A stretch of 64,000 nucleotides of DNA from Xanthoparmelia taractica (lineage: Eukaryota > Ascomycota > Lecanoromycetes > Lecanorales > Parmeliaceae). Location of the stretch: the NCBI GenBank assembly GCA_033085395.1, contig JANQBS010000081.1, forward strand, positions 62,001 through 126,000, read 5' to 3'. The position numbers were made by a program, and so were the translations under genes. Below the pieces are notes generated by a model. That model was not told the DNA's origin. It did no database searches and was given only the letters and a program-made list of their open reading frames with translations. Position 1 is the first letter of the stretch, and the number at the start of each line of letters is the position of its first letter. Positions 12,025 to 22,085 of this stretch are shown here, piece after piece.

Positions 12025-13722
12025 TCAATCACTTTCTGTCATCTCATCGGTGCTACTACTCAAGTCCTCCTCTTCCTCGATGCCATCTTGCGTCATATCC
12101 TCGTCCTCAACATCGACGGCCTCTCCCATTTCCTTTATCCTCGCTATTTCCGCAATCTTCATCCTTCTCAGCCTTCTCCGTTTCTTTCTCGCCGCCTTGA
12201 TATCCTCATCCTTCTGTCGCCGCCACTCCTCTTTCTTTTGCTCAAGCAATATTTCTACAGCGCTACGATGACGCTCCTCAGCAGCCCCAAGTTGAGACGA
12301 AAGTGCAGAATTCTGTGCGCGTAGTTCTACAAGCTCTGATGAATCCGCAGCAGAGTCGAAAACCTTTTGGGGAGAAGACAATTCTGCGAGAGATTCTTCG
12401 AGAAGTGCCGTTGGAAAAGACGGATGATGCAACTCCTGGCCAAAAGATGTAGCGTCGGCAGAGAATGGAAGAGGAAGAGTTGATGTAAACTGTGCTACAA
12501 AGGCGTACTTCGGGGGTACAGCAGCGCCAGAAACGCCGTGGTCGCCGTCGAGAAAACTTTCGTAGCGTGGCTTCACAACGTTATTAAGCTTTACAGCTGG
12601 CTTGGTGGTTACGTGGAAGCCAGTTGGCTTCAGCATGACAATGTTCGTGATTGGAACAGCGAAGTCAGCCAATCGTTTGTCGTACTTGCCTGCGGCTATG
12701 TCCCAAACATGAATCTTGCCATCTTGGTGACCAGAGAGTAGGCTGGTGCCATCATAGCTTACCCGAAGGCAGAGAGTTGGGGATGCTGAATGATGCGTAG
12801 CTGACCATCTGTCGGACGGTGGAGGCTGGGTCGGTGTAGGCTGTAGAGCAGGGTTGTGTAATGGCTGTGTTACTCCACCTTGGCTGTAAAAGTCTATGAA
12901 TTGTACGCTGCCGTCTTCATAACCAACGTAGACAGCACGATCTGCTGGGTCTAATTCCAAACAGAGTGGACTTGAAGGAAGCAGGAAGGTATGCAAAGCA
13001 TCTCCGTTCACGTAATCCCAGACTATGCATGTATTATCCTTCGAAGCTGACACGGCAATATTTTGGTGACTGAAGCTGTGGCCCATTACAATGGCAGTCA
13101 CTGCAGCGCGATGGTTCGTAAGCGTTCTGAGGGGAGAAAATGGCACATCATGACCATTTTGATTGGCTGCCGAGGCTGAGAAAGAGAGCAGACCTGGAAT
13201 AGACCAGACATGGATCGTTGAATCCGTTGAACCAGACAAGAGGAAGTTCGAAGCGGGATCCACCACAGCGCAGGTTGTCGATTGAAGGTGATGTTGTGGT
13301 GTTGATACTTGTCTGCCAGTTCCAAGCTACTTTGAATGGTCAGTATTACCAGAAGACATCGGCCCGGTAGAGTGACACACCTCCCATAGTATCACCCTTC
13401 CGCCCTCGGTACCCAGAATGAGCGTGCCAGCTCCATCTGATTCTCCGGCAAGAACAAGGCTTCGTATCTTTTCTGGAAATGGTACTACTGCCTCCTGATT
13501 ATTTCGCTCCCTGCTGTAGACATGGATGACTGCTTTATCTTCCTGGGCGGCGAAGATATGAGATGGGCTGACTGCTAGAGAATTGGTGTTTGTGGAGCTT
13601 TTCTTGAACGTGGACTTTAGAGCTGGTAGAGGCTGGAAGTCGTAGAGGTGTACGCCAGGAGTGATATTATTACTTGGCTTCTCAGAATTCAGCGTCGATA
13701 CTATAAAGCTCTCGGTGAGCAT
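12025..13722 (-). CDS. IPI3: Pre-rRNA processing WD-repeat protein Ipi3 (Rix1 complex)
   Basis: Two exons (13722-13381 and 13326-12025) around a 54-bp intron give 547 residues. Ipi3/WDR18 belongs to the Rix1-Ipi1-Ipi3 complex, which processes ITS2 and matures pre-60S particles. WD repeats are visible: TLILGTEGGRVILWE, NFLLSGSTDSTIHVW, IAVSASKDNTCIVWDY, AVYVGYEDGSVQF and TSLLSGHQDGKIHVWD. A Lys/Arg-rich coiled coil (residues ~440-500, with KKEEWRRQKDEDIKAARKKR) and a very acidic Ser-rich tail follow. The N terminus MLTESFIVSTL agrees with the family, so the upstream in-frame methionines were not used. It is divergent from the phosphoserine phosphatase gene, with 206 bp between starts. Confidence 0.93.
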
Positions 13723-13928
13723 TGCAGGAGGCGGATCGAACGAATAGTAAAAGATGAGAAAAAGAGAGTCCATAATAACTATCGCAAGTTTGAACAATTT
13801 CCGAGCTAAGGTTTCATGCCCTTATCGATAACGTTCCACTTTATGGACTCCTAGCTTTTTCAATCTTACGGTATAGGAACGATGAGATTTGGAGTGGCTC
13901 CGAGTGCCATTCACTGCGTCAATAACAG

Positions 13929-15023
13929 ATGCGCGATCCAGCATCTCTCTCAGAAGTTGTAGGGGAGGGCCAACAACTTGAAGATAATGGCATGTCGTTT
14001 GAGCAGACCCAAAAAGCTACTCTCATAGTGACCTTCTTTCCCAAGTCGAGGCCCACCCAAAATCTGAATGTGCAATCTACAACTAACAGCGGGAATGGAA
14101 ACCAAGATGGGATCAAAGTCACTAGACCACCTTCGCCCTCTTATGTGGATTCCTTTACAACTCTGCTTACTCAACTTGTGCCCGACTTCGAGCACAAGTC
14201 AACCCAACGCCTAACTTCGCATATCACTCAATCCATCTACACAGGGCTCTACCAGGACCTACCCGACTTTTCGAGAATCCGACATGATGCTCCACTCCGA
14301 GACTTCGAAAGTAAACACGGTCTCGAAATCATTTTTGACGTTACCCCAAATGCGTCCGGGCACCAGCAGCGTCCCTTGCGGCTAGCTCTCTTCGACATGG
14401 ACTCCACCCTCATCAATGAAGAAGTAATCGACGAGCTCGCCCGATCGATTGGTATTAGCGATGCAGTCTCGGCTATCACAGCCCGTGCCATGAACGGGGA
14501 CATGGACTTTGCTACGTCCCTTTCGGAACGTGTCGCCATGCTAAAAGGTGTGCCTACGAGTGTATGGGAGGACCTGAAAAAGACAGTCACAATCGCGACA
14601 GGGGCGAGAGAGCTCGTCAGTGGTCTGAAAAAGAAGGGAGTGCTGACCGGTGTAGTAAGCGGGGGTTTCATACCGATGGCTGAGTGGCTGAAAGGCGAGC
14701 TGGGGCTTGACGTCGCCTTTGCGAACCATCTGTTGGAAGAGGGCCCGACGGCGGATATTCCGTACCCCCATATTTCTGGTTTGCTGGATCCCAGATATCC
14801 AGTCGTTACGCCGGAGCTGAAGAGAGAGACGTTGAAATGTCTTGCCGCTGACCATGCAATCCCACTGTCAGAGACAATGGCTGTGGGAGATGGATCCAAC
14901 GATCTACTCATGCTTGGAACTGCGGGTCTCGGCATTGCATGGAATGCCAAAGAGAAGGTGCAGATTCGCGCGCCCATGAAATTAAATGGGAACAGCCTCG
15001 CAGATTTGCTGTACTTGATTTGA
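13929..15023 (+). CDS. SER2: Phosphoserine phosphatase
   Basis: A single exon encodes 364 residues. The enzyme dephosphorylates O-phosphoserine in the last step of serine synthesis from 3-phosphoglycerate. HAD motif I is LFDMDSTLINEEVIDELA with both aspartates. Motif II is VVSGGFIPM. The motif III lysine lies in TPELKRETLK, and motif IV is AVGDGSNDLLML. LGIAWNAKEKVQIRAP completes the domain. The N-terminal ~140 residues precede the catalytic domain, as in fungal SerB proteins. An in-frame methionine at residue 22 is an alternative start. Confidence 0.93.
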   Translation: MRDPASLSEVVGEGQQLEDNGMSFEQTQKATLIVTFFPKSRPTQNLNVQSTTNSGNGNQDGIKVTRPPSPSYVDSFTTLLTQLVPDFEHKSTQRLTSHITQSIYTGLYQDLPDFSRIRHDAPLRDFESKHGLEIIFDVTPNASGHQQRPLRLALFDMDSTLINEEVIDELARSIGISDAVSAITARAMNGDMDFATSLSERVAMLKGVPTSVWEDLKKTVTIATGARELVSGLKKKGVLTGVVSGGFIPMAEWLKGELGLDVAFANHLLEEGPTADIPYPHISGLLDPRYPVVTPELKRETLKCLAADHAIPLSETMAVGDGSNDLLMLGTAGLGIAWNAKEKVQIRAPMKLNGNSLADLLYLI

Positions 15024-15601
15024 AATGGAGAGAAAGTACTTGAGACTGAATCAGGGCTCTGCCACGCTGGGCGGTTTCTCTCATATGAGAGAGATTATTC
15101 AACATAGACTATAGAGATAGCATAGACAGACTTTATATTTTGGTGACTAGCGATCTCGTCTCGTCTGTCTTGCACCAACGGAGAAAATATTTGCTGCATT
15201 TCCTCGCCATCTTATGTAACAGACCTGACCTTTTAATGCAGAGATAGCAGCTAACAATGCTAGAGGTCCGGCCAAAACGATCGAACGACGATGGACAAAG
15301 TCGCTCCAATGGCCTTTTTGACCTTGAGCGAATATCAACCGCGAAGACGAAGAGCAGACCAAGGATGTAGCGCGCATTCCAATATGAGGTTTGGTACGGC
15401 AACCAGGACGAGTATGTAACATAGGGAGCGACCAATTGAAACGCCCAACAGACTCCCCACCACCTGCCAGTATCTCCAGGTTTGTGAATACAGCGAATCA
15501 AAAGTCTGTAGCGCCCGAACCCAGAGGGGTGAAAGTAGGTTCTCAAAGAGCCGATTACACCGCATACACAGGGAAAAGAAACGTTTGGCGTCATATACAG
15601 C
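15024..15601. other. Convergent 3' flanks of SER2 and RHO3
   Basis: A 153-codon minus-strand frame (15594-15133) begins 8 bp past the RHO3 stop and has no motif; it is probably 3' UTR. Nothing else supported. Confidence 0.5.
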
Positions 15602-16405
15602 TCACATCACTGAGCACTTGCTCCCTCCACTAGACGTGCCGGCGCTCTTGACTGAAAGCGCAACTCTTGCTGCTTCTGTAAATGCTTCATTAACGCCCCG
15701 GTTTCGTTTCGCTGAGCACTCTGCGCCGGCAAAAATCGTTAGTTCAGCGACTGCGAACCATAAACACATTACGAGGACACAACATACCCAAATACCGCAG
15801 CGCCTGTATCCTCTTTGCGACCTCCAACCCTTGCTTGTAATCAATCATAACCTTTTCCCCTCCTCGATTCGCTCCATTTTCCTCCTCCTCATCGCCACCC
15901 CTCTCCCTCAAATCGCACTTCAGCGCCACAAGCACGAGCTTCACACCCTGGCAGTTCTCTGCAATCTCGCCCACCCATTTTGACTCGACGTTCTCGAGCG
16001 AGTCTTTAGAATCGACGCTGAAGCAGAGCATGATAGTGTGGGTGTCATCGTAAGAAAGGGAGCGTAAGCGGTCGAATTCTTCTTGGCCGGCGGTGTCCCA
16101 GAGGGAGAGCTCGATCTGGACGTTATCGACGAAGATGTCGTGGACATAGTTTTCGAAGACGGTGGGTTCGTATACTGTAGGAAAATAGCTGCGATCGCAC
16201 AAGGCCCATCAGATAAGCTTCGCTAAGTTCTGGGAGATAAGATCTTACCCTCTGGTAAAAACATTGAGCAGCGAAGTCTTGCCGCAAGCACCGTCGCCTC
16301 TGTTTTAAAATCTCAGTCAATGAGCTGGTAGTATTAGAAGGTGGTGGAGCCGTACAATAGGACAAGCTTGCGATGAACCGTCTTGCCCCCTCCGCAGAGA
16401 GGCAT
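15602..16405 (-). CDS. RHO3: Rho family small GTPase Rho3
   Basis: Four exons (16405-16356, 16299-16249, 16188-15788, 15720-15602) encode 206 residues. All junctions restore GTPase motifs: P-loop GDGACGKTS (across intron 1), effector loop YFPTVYEPTVFENYVHD (across intron 2), switch II WDTAGQEEFDRLRSLSY, base-recognition ALKCDLRE and ECSAKRNRG (across intron 3). It ends in the CAAX box CSVM for prenylation. MPLCGGGKTVHRK is the usual Rho3-type N terminus. Rho3 directs polarised exocytosis and actin at growing tips. A short acidic insert (GGDEEEENGANRGGEK) sits where Rho proteins have their insert helix. Confidence 0.95.
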
Positions 16406-16884
16406 GGCGGCTAAAAAGATCGCGGGACGGCACTCAAGACGCTATGATCGCAATTAGCACTTTCGACGGTGTCGCGTACACTTGATTCATCTAGGAGATA
16501 TGATACCAAAGCTATAACATAAAAGAATGTGATGCGGAGGCTGGTTGAAGGAGATCATTGAAGCACAGTCCTGAATGACGAATTGACCTTGCGATTCCCT
16601 AGCGCACTTTTACTCTAGACCCTGATTTCTTTAAGGTTTGCGCTAGGGATCCCCAGGTGCTAAGGTAAACAATGGATTATGCAGCTCATGAGATATTTAA
16701 CTCACAAAGACATCTGCCACCATGCTCAAGATGTCAATGCAACCCTTTGAGTGCGTTCACTATGCGGTCCAGCCTAGCTCGCCGTATATAGCACAAGCAC
16801 CTTCCAGGCGTTCGTGCATGTACCGCGATCGGGACTTGCTTAGGAGCTTCTCGGGTGTTAAGTTTACAAGCATAAGCCCTTATC
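16406..16884. other. RHO3 upstream region
   Basis: 479 bp between the 3' end of LIP2 and the start of RHO3, both on the minus strand. It should hold the RHO3 promoter. No gene seen. Confidence 0.5.
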
Positions 16885-17847
16885 TCACTGCTCCGGCTGT
16901 CTAGGAGAGACTATTCCTGGCCAAATGCTCTTTTCAGTAACATTCTCCACCCGGCCATCAACTCCGGACAAACGCGATGCCACCTGGTTTGACAAACCCT
17001 CAGCCACTTGCCGCATCAAGTTAGTAACGTCACGGAATTGGAGGACTGGCCGTCGTTCTCCAGGCGCGCTGGGTGGACCAAGGACTCTGGGATTTGTTCC
17101 CTTGTCCCGCGCTATGTCCTGGTATTCTTTTTGAATTGATGTGGCCTTTTTCTCTGGTAGTCCACAAGCAACTATTCTATCAAACCACCAGAGCTCAACA
17201 TTGACATTCAACCCGATCCCATGACTTGCGATGTGCCGTCTCAGATGTACTCCCACGCTTGCAAGCTTACGTTCCTCTGGACTAGATCCAATCCACACTC
17301 CTGGATTCTCGGTCGTCTGAGCCTTAAGCCCAAAATCTTCGCATGTACCTATTACTGAATCTTCGAAGAGCCGAACATGAGTTCGGGCGTTGAGATTATG
17401 TTCCCGAAGCGAGAGTATGAGGTAAGCCGTCACCTGTCCTGGGCCATGGAAGGTCGTTTGCCCGCCACGAAGGGCCTCGTAAAATTCAGCTTTGCCACCA
17501 GCCCTGAGGTGAGCTATTTGCTCATGCGAAAGCGTACCAACTTCTCGCCGGCCGCAGGTATATGTGGGAGGGGTTTGGAAAGTAATCAGAACCGGACCAG
17601 GGGTGGGATCCGTCGATTGAGAGGCCTTGTGATCTAACTGAAGGCGAACAAGATGTTCTTGTAGAGCAGATGCCCGTGTGTAAGGTGTCAGACCAGGTAA
17701 ATGAAGGTGTCGTAGCCTCATCAAGCCCACAATGATGCTGGAGACTTTGATGTAGAGTGCGCAGGAAGAACGAAAGAGCGGACGGCTGGTGGCCCGACTG
17801 GTAGGGACGCGCCAAGCGCTCCCGGATCCTCGGATCTTGTTCCGCAA
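16885..17847 (-). CDS. LIP2: Lipoyl(octanoyl) transferase, mitochondrial
   Basis: A single exon encodes 320 residues. LipB/Lip2 moves octanoate from acyl carrier protein to lipoyl domains, the first step of lipoate attachment in mitochondria. Diagnostic features are RGGQTTFHGPGQVTAY, the lysine in ERKLASVGVHLRRHIASHGIGLNV, and the catalytic cysteine in VACGLPEKKATS. The first ~40 residues are rich in Arg and Ser and lack acidic residues, as in a mitochondrial targeting sequence, so the ATG at 17847 was preferred over the internal MRLRHLHLPG at 17721. A Pro-rich insert (GTNPRVLGPPSAPGERRP) lies before the C-terminal helices. It is divergent from POP7, with 145 bp between starts. Confidence 0.93.
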   Translation of the reverse strand: MRNKIRGSGSAWRVPTSRATSRPLFRSSCALYIKVSSIIVGLMRLRHLHLPGLTPYTRASALQEHLVRLQLDHKASQSTDPTPGPVLITFQTPPTYTCGRREVGTLSHEQIAHLRAGGKAEFYEALRGGQTTFHGPGQVTAYLILSLREHNLNARTHVRLFEDSVIGTCEDFGLKAQTTENPGVWIGSSPEERKLASVGVHLRRHIASHGIGLNVNVELWWFDRIVACGLPEKKATSIQKEYQDIARDKGTNPRVLGPPSAPGERRPVLQFRDVTNLMRQVAEGLSNQVASRLSGVDGRVENVTEKSIWPGIVSPRQPEQ

Positions 17848-17992
17848 AACTCTTTAGAAGGAGCCCTGGAACCATAGTTTTAAATCTGCTAAGATTCTCT
17901 ATCCATGAGCTTGTATTGCGTTCGCTTGTCGCAGAAGACAGTATTACTCTGTTAGTCATAAGACTGATCTTTTGCAATCCTAGAACGCAATA

Positions 17993-18621
17993 ATGGCTCC
18001 AACAACAGCTGTCAAACCCGGGGAAATTGGCAAAAGCAATGTCCCCAAAATGCCTCGTTTACCGAAGAGTATGTCTACCTATGCTGTGGACTGAAACCCT
18101 GGACTCAGACACGTTTAGATGCGCGGATCCAAAAGCGGCCAATGCTCCGACCACCGATACCGTCTCCCTATTTCGGTGCTGACCGACAGAAGGTCGTTTA
18201 CGTCTCAACCAAAACGCCCTTCATATCCGCGGTCAAACGGGTCCGCAAGCTACTTGATGAGATTGACAAACGATCTACAGGCAAAATAGACCTAGTGGAC
18301 GGCAAAGGCAGTGACAAACAGAAACTTAGAAAGCTTGGTGAACGGAATAATGCTTCAACAGGCAAAGAACCAGAGGAAGTCGTCATGAAGGCCACGAATA
18401 GGGCCATTCAAAATGTGCTGGGGCTAGCTCTTTTCTTCCAGGGCCAAGATGATTGCAGAGTGCGCCTGAGAACTGGCACGGTTAGTGTCGTTGATGATAT
18501 AGTGGAGTCAGCAATCCCAAAAGGCCCTGAGACCGAGGAGAGAGAGGACGAAGAGGAAGAGTTGCCAGAGTCACGGGTGAGGAAGGCTAGCTTCGTGGAA
18601 GTTGCCATAACTCTGAAGTAA
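17993..18621 (+). CDS. POP7: RNase P/MRP subunit Pop7 (Rpp20)
   Basis: Two exons (17993-18068, 18119-18621) encode 192 residues. The intron acceptor is the TTTAG at 18114-18118; an earlier CAG would break the frame. The join reads MPRLPKNARIQKRP, as in Rpp20/Pop7. The Alba-type core follows: KVVYVSTKTPFISAVKRVRK, then VVMKATNRAIQNVLGLALFFQ and VRLRTGTVSVVDDIV. The C terminus is acidic and ends SRVRKASFVEVAITLK. The protein pairs with Pop6 on the P3 helix of RNase P and RNase MRP RNAs. Confidence 0.9.
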
Positions 18622-19095
18622 TCCTGAGCGGTCGGCCCTGTTTCAGACGCAACACTCTCGACACGATAGTGCATCTCTTTTGCTTCAAAGCAAAAATGCA
18701 CTCGAGCATAACGAAATAGACACAGCGATGAACTAGACTCACGATAGAAGCGAGCAATAACCGAAGATTTGGATTTCGAAGAAAGAACTGATACTGGCCC
18801 TTTTGGACATATTTCAGTCTGGAAGGCTACTCGGCAAGTCTGCATCCGAACGCAGACATCTGAGTGCAGTTAGCAGCCCATCATTTGCATACCAGCGGTT
18901 GCTCCGTACATTGACAAGATATGTCCAATGTTCGAAGTCTAGTATAGGCATTTCAAGTAATGTCCCTGTAGTTGATAATGCTCACTCGTCATCGAGAATA
19001 GAACGAGTTTCGATCACTCTCCAATAGCAGACATGATAACCAACGCCACTATCCAACACCCAAAACATCACAGATCCAAGGCGTTTCCTAATAGT
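18622..19095. other. Convergent intergenic, POP7 / SelK-like
   Basis: Both flanking genes end here. Short frames (74 and 67 codons, plus strand) lack motifs. Nothing supported. Confidence 0.5.
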
Positions 19096-19531
19096 TCAAC
19101 CACAGCTCTTGCACTCTGGACCCCTTATATCGTCCACGGTTCCCACTTTCCTCCCTCCCCCACCTCCACTGCCACCATTTCCACCTCCGCCTCCACCACC
19201 ACCAGATCTCGGTGCAGCTCTCACGCCGGCAGCTGACCGGTTTCTGTTTCTTATATTGAAGGGCGATTGCTCTGCAGCGGCATAGGCATCAAGCTTTTCG
19301 ACGGATTAGATTGGTAAGCTCTTCATTTGAAATTGAACACATCAACGTACGGAGAATAAAGTAGTCACGTAAAGACCCAAGAAGGCGTAGGAATCATCAA
19401 AGAGGTTGCGAATACGGGCAGACAAGGGGGGGCTGTTGTCGCTTAGCAGAAAGTCATGGCTCAAAAACTGGGTGAGCATGCCTTTGCAACACTTGGCCAT
19501 TAGAAACATAGGGACGTGCTGGCGCTGACAT
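19096..19531 (-). CDS. Selenoprotein K-like (SelK/SelG) small membrane protein, Cys form
   Basis: Three exons (19531-19491, 19441-19351, 19293-19096) encode 109 residues. The order of features matches SelK: the N-terminal motif YVSNGQV, one hydrophobic segment (SYAFLGLYVTTLFSLDAYA), then a Gly/Arg-rich tail (APRSGGGGGGGNGGSG, VGTVDDIRGP). Animal SelK ends in a Gly-Sec-Gly-Arg motif. Here the end is ECKSCG, so cysteines occupy the region and no recoding is needed. SelK acts at the ER membrane in ERAD and protein palmitoylation; that role is transferred by family only. The first donor (GTTGCA) is non-optimal but is the only one that keeps the frame. It is divergent from the SPOUT methyltransferase gene, 175 bp apart. 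Confidence 0.72.
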
Positions 19532-19706
19532 ATTGATTGCAAGTGAACAGTAAAGTGTTGTCTGATTTGAAGTCAATGTAACAACAACGTGCCACGTTAG
19601 GTGAGGTGCTATGGAACGCAGGGTAGCACTGGTGAAAAAAATTAAATTCGAGAACGGTTAAATTCGAAATCACGATCCTACAAATTGACAGCACAGAGCT
19701 TAGACC

Positions 19707-20943
19707 ATGACCACACTTGGAATGGAATCCAAAGTGCAGGCCCCTTTCATGCCATGAACATCGAGCTCAGCTAACGACCTAGTAGAAACGCAAACGTGGC
19801 TCCGACCAGCCTGCACAGAATGAGGTGGATACTTCGAAGCCCACCGCTGTCTTCGAAGCCAAGGAAGGACGAAACTATACCCTGAGCGTTGCGCTTCCTG
19901 GGAGCATCGTTGCAAAGTCAGTAAGTATCCCTCGAGCCGTCCGGCAGAGCCACTCATTTGTCATTCACAGTGCACAAACGCCTGAACTCCAAACGCTTTT
20001 AGCAGGCCAAATCGCCCGTGCCCTTGCTGTCTTCTGCGTCGATGAAGTGGTGATATTCGACGATGGTCAAGCAAGACAAGATGCTGAGACTCAGAGAGCA
20101 AACTCAAGCATTCAAGAAAATGGAAGGGAGAACCAATTCTATAGCGGCTACACAGATCCGAACTATTTCTTAGCGCATATTTTGTCCTATCTTGAGACAC
20201 CACCAAATCTACGAAAGGACCTATTTCCCCTTCATCCAGCCTTGCGACTAGCAGGATCTTTGCCGAGTCTTGACATGCCTCATCACCTCCGCGCGCATGA
20301 ATGGTGCCAGTACCGTGAAGGCGTTACCAAGTTGGAAACCCCACATCGGAAGGAAAGGAAAATACGGAAGACGCCGCCAGGCCGTACCTACGTTGAGACT
20401 GGCCTTCGCACACAAGTCTTCATCTCTGATGTCATACCACCAGAAACGCGCGTGACTGTCAAATTCAAAGATGAAGAGAAACCCAAGGATGTCCCGGGCA
20501 ATGAATTACTAGCTGAAGCTGTCGCTCCTTCTGCTCCGCGAGAGGAGGCCGGCTATTACTGGGGCTATAGCGTTCGCTCAGCGTCCTGCCTCTCTGCTGT
20601 CCTTACCGAGTGTCCATTCGATGGAGGCTACGATGTAACGATAGGGACGTCAGAGCGCGGTGTCCCTGTTTCTAGCCTCAATAGTACGAAAAAGTCGGAG
20701 AGCCGTTCCATCCCAGAGTTTACGCACATGATGATTGTCTTCGGAGGCGTCGCTGGGTTGGAAGTTGCGGTCAAGGCAGACAAAGAGTTGGAGGGTTTGG
20801 GAGTGAAAAGTCCCGATGCATTGTTCGATCACTGGGTGAACTTGTGTCCGGGACAAGGTAGCAGGACGATTCGAACGGAAGAGGCAGTTTGGCTAGGATT
20901 AATGGGGTTGAGAGATGTTTTGCTGAGAAAGGGAAAGAGATGA
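19707..20943 (+). CDS. SPOUT-family RNA methyltransferase (SPOUT1/C9orf114-like)
   Basis: Three exons (19707-19733, 19786-19916, 19971-20943) encode 376 residues. The short first exon gives MTTLGMESK. The second intron uses donor GTCAGT; the join reads LPGSIVANAQTPELQ and then LAGQIARALAVFCVDEVVIFDD, the family core. Further support comes from PNYFLAHILSYLETPPNLRK, LFPLHPALRLAGSLPSLDMPHHLR, FREG-like YREGVT, YYWGYSVRSA and the C-terminal MMIVFGGVAGLE, which carries the trefoil-knot SAM site. Human SPOUT1 is linked to centrosomes and miRNAs; in fungi the RNA target is uncertain. A stronger-looking donor 4 bp downstream (GTAAGT) would cause an early stop. Confidence 0.87.
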
Positions 20944-21205
20944 CCTTTCGACAGCTTGGGTCTGCATGTCGGCTACATGTCATTGTAAATACGAAATGTG
21001 AATCAAAGTTCACCAGCTCGATGGCATACAACAGTCACGAAAGCCTTGACACGTTCTGATATAACCGAGTCCGCAATGATTGACAGCAAAAGCCACAGTT
21101 TTAGAATTCATTTCAAGCAAAGGGTATACGCATTCCAACTCCAACGCCTCCCATCCCCTCTTCATCAGCTATCCGAAGCCGCATGGCCTTCAACAGAACC
21201 TCGAA

Positions 21206-21839
21206 TCACTGAGCAGCAACACTCGTCCTCAACTGCCTCTCCTTCTGCTGCGCCTGCAACACCAACCGATCAACCGCATAACTCAACCTCTCCTTCCTCC
21301 CCCTCAATTGCTTCAGCCTCAACGCCTCCCTGCTTCCCTCCCCGTTCATGACGCCCACACTGCTCCTCTCCCCCGCACCACTGCCCCTGCCCTTGGCGCC
21401 GTTGCCTCCCATAGATGCGCGGCCTTCGCCTATCCTGCCTTCTAGTAATTCGCTGCGCGCTATGAGAGATTGTTCGCGGCGGGCGAGCTTGTCGAGATGG
21501 GATTCGACTTTTGAAAGGAGCGAGGCGACTTCGGGGGTTAGGGAGGCGAGGAGGGCGGATTGGGCGGATTGGAGGGCGGGTTCGGGGAGGAGTTCGAAAT
21601 GCTGGGGGGATGTCAGCACAGTGATTCATGCCAGTTGGGAAGTCCACCGTGGAAATGGATGCGAGTCAAGTGGTAAGGATGAGTTTGACCGAGAAATGCG
21701 AACATACGCGCGTTGTCTGTAGCACCTTTGCCAGACGTGGGAAGTCATTGACCCCTGAGTCGAGTATGGATATGCTGGAGGATAAAAGCGCATTCGTCGA
21801 GCGCAAGGACGAGACACAAGACGCCAGCGGATTCGCCAT
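21206..21839 (-). CDS. SPC19: DASH/Dam1 complex subunit Spc19
   Basis: Two exons (21839-21708 and 21601-21206) encode 175 residues. Spc19 is part of the ten-protein Dam1/DASH ring that couples kinetochores to microtubules in fungi. The N-terminal block LASCVSSLRSTNALLSSSI, then SGVNDFPRLAKVLQTTR, is the family signature. The splice joins it to HFELLPEPALQSAQSALL, then SLLSKVESHLDKLARREQSL, a helical region. The C-terminal half has a Gly/Ser-rich linker (GRASMGGNGAKGRGSGAGER) before a last basic helix. It is divergent from ATP18, with 246 bp between starts. Confidence 0.9.
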
Positions 21840-22085
21840 CTTGGTAAAAATAACCCTTCTCAAAGCGCTTGAGCGCCGCTGTTTGTGTCTTGTTTACCTG
21901 CAAAAAGTCGGCAGCGGAGGTTGACGCGGAGCATGAGCGCACCCGCGCCAAAAGCGGCGTTGGATCTTTGTGAGCTCAAACCTCGATATCAACCGCATAG
22001 AAGCACTTCACTTCCCAACTCCAGTCACTACAGCATCCAACATCAATCCAATCCCAACTTCCCATATCTCAAAGACCCCGTAAAG

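Noticed and set aside
15133..15594. A 153-codon minus-strand frame with a proper ATG
   Set aside because: It starts 8 bp after the RHO3 stop on the same strand, is rich in Cys, Arg and Trp without any motif, and is best explained as 3' UTR.
19096..19110. A selenocysteine codon in the SelK-like gene
   Set aside because: The TGA at 19096-19098 is the terminal stop after CKSCG; there is no conserved residue after it and the Cys form needs no recoding.
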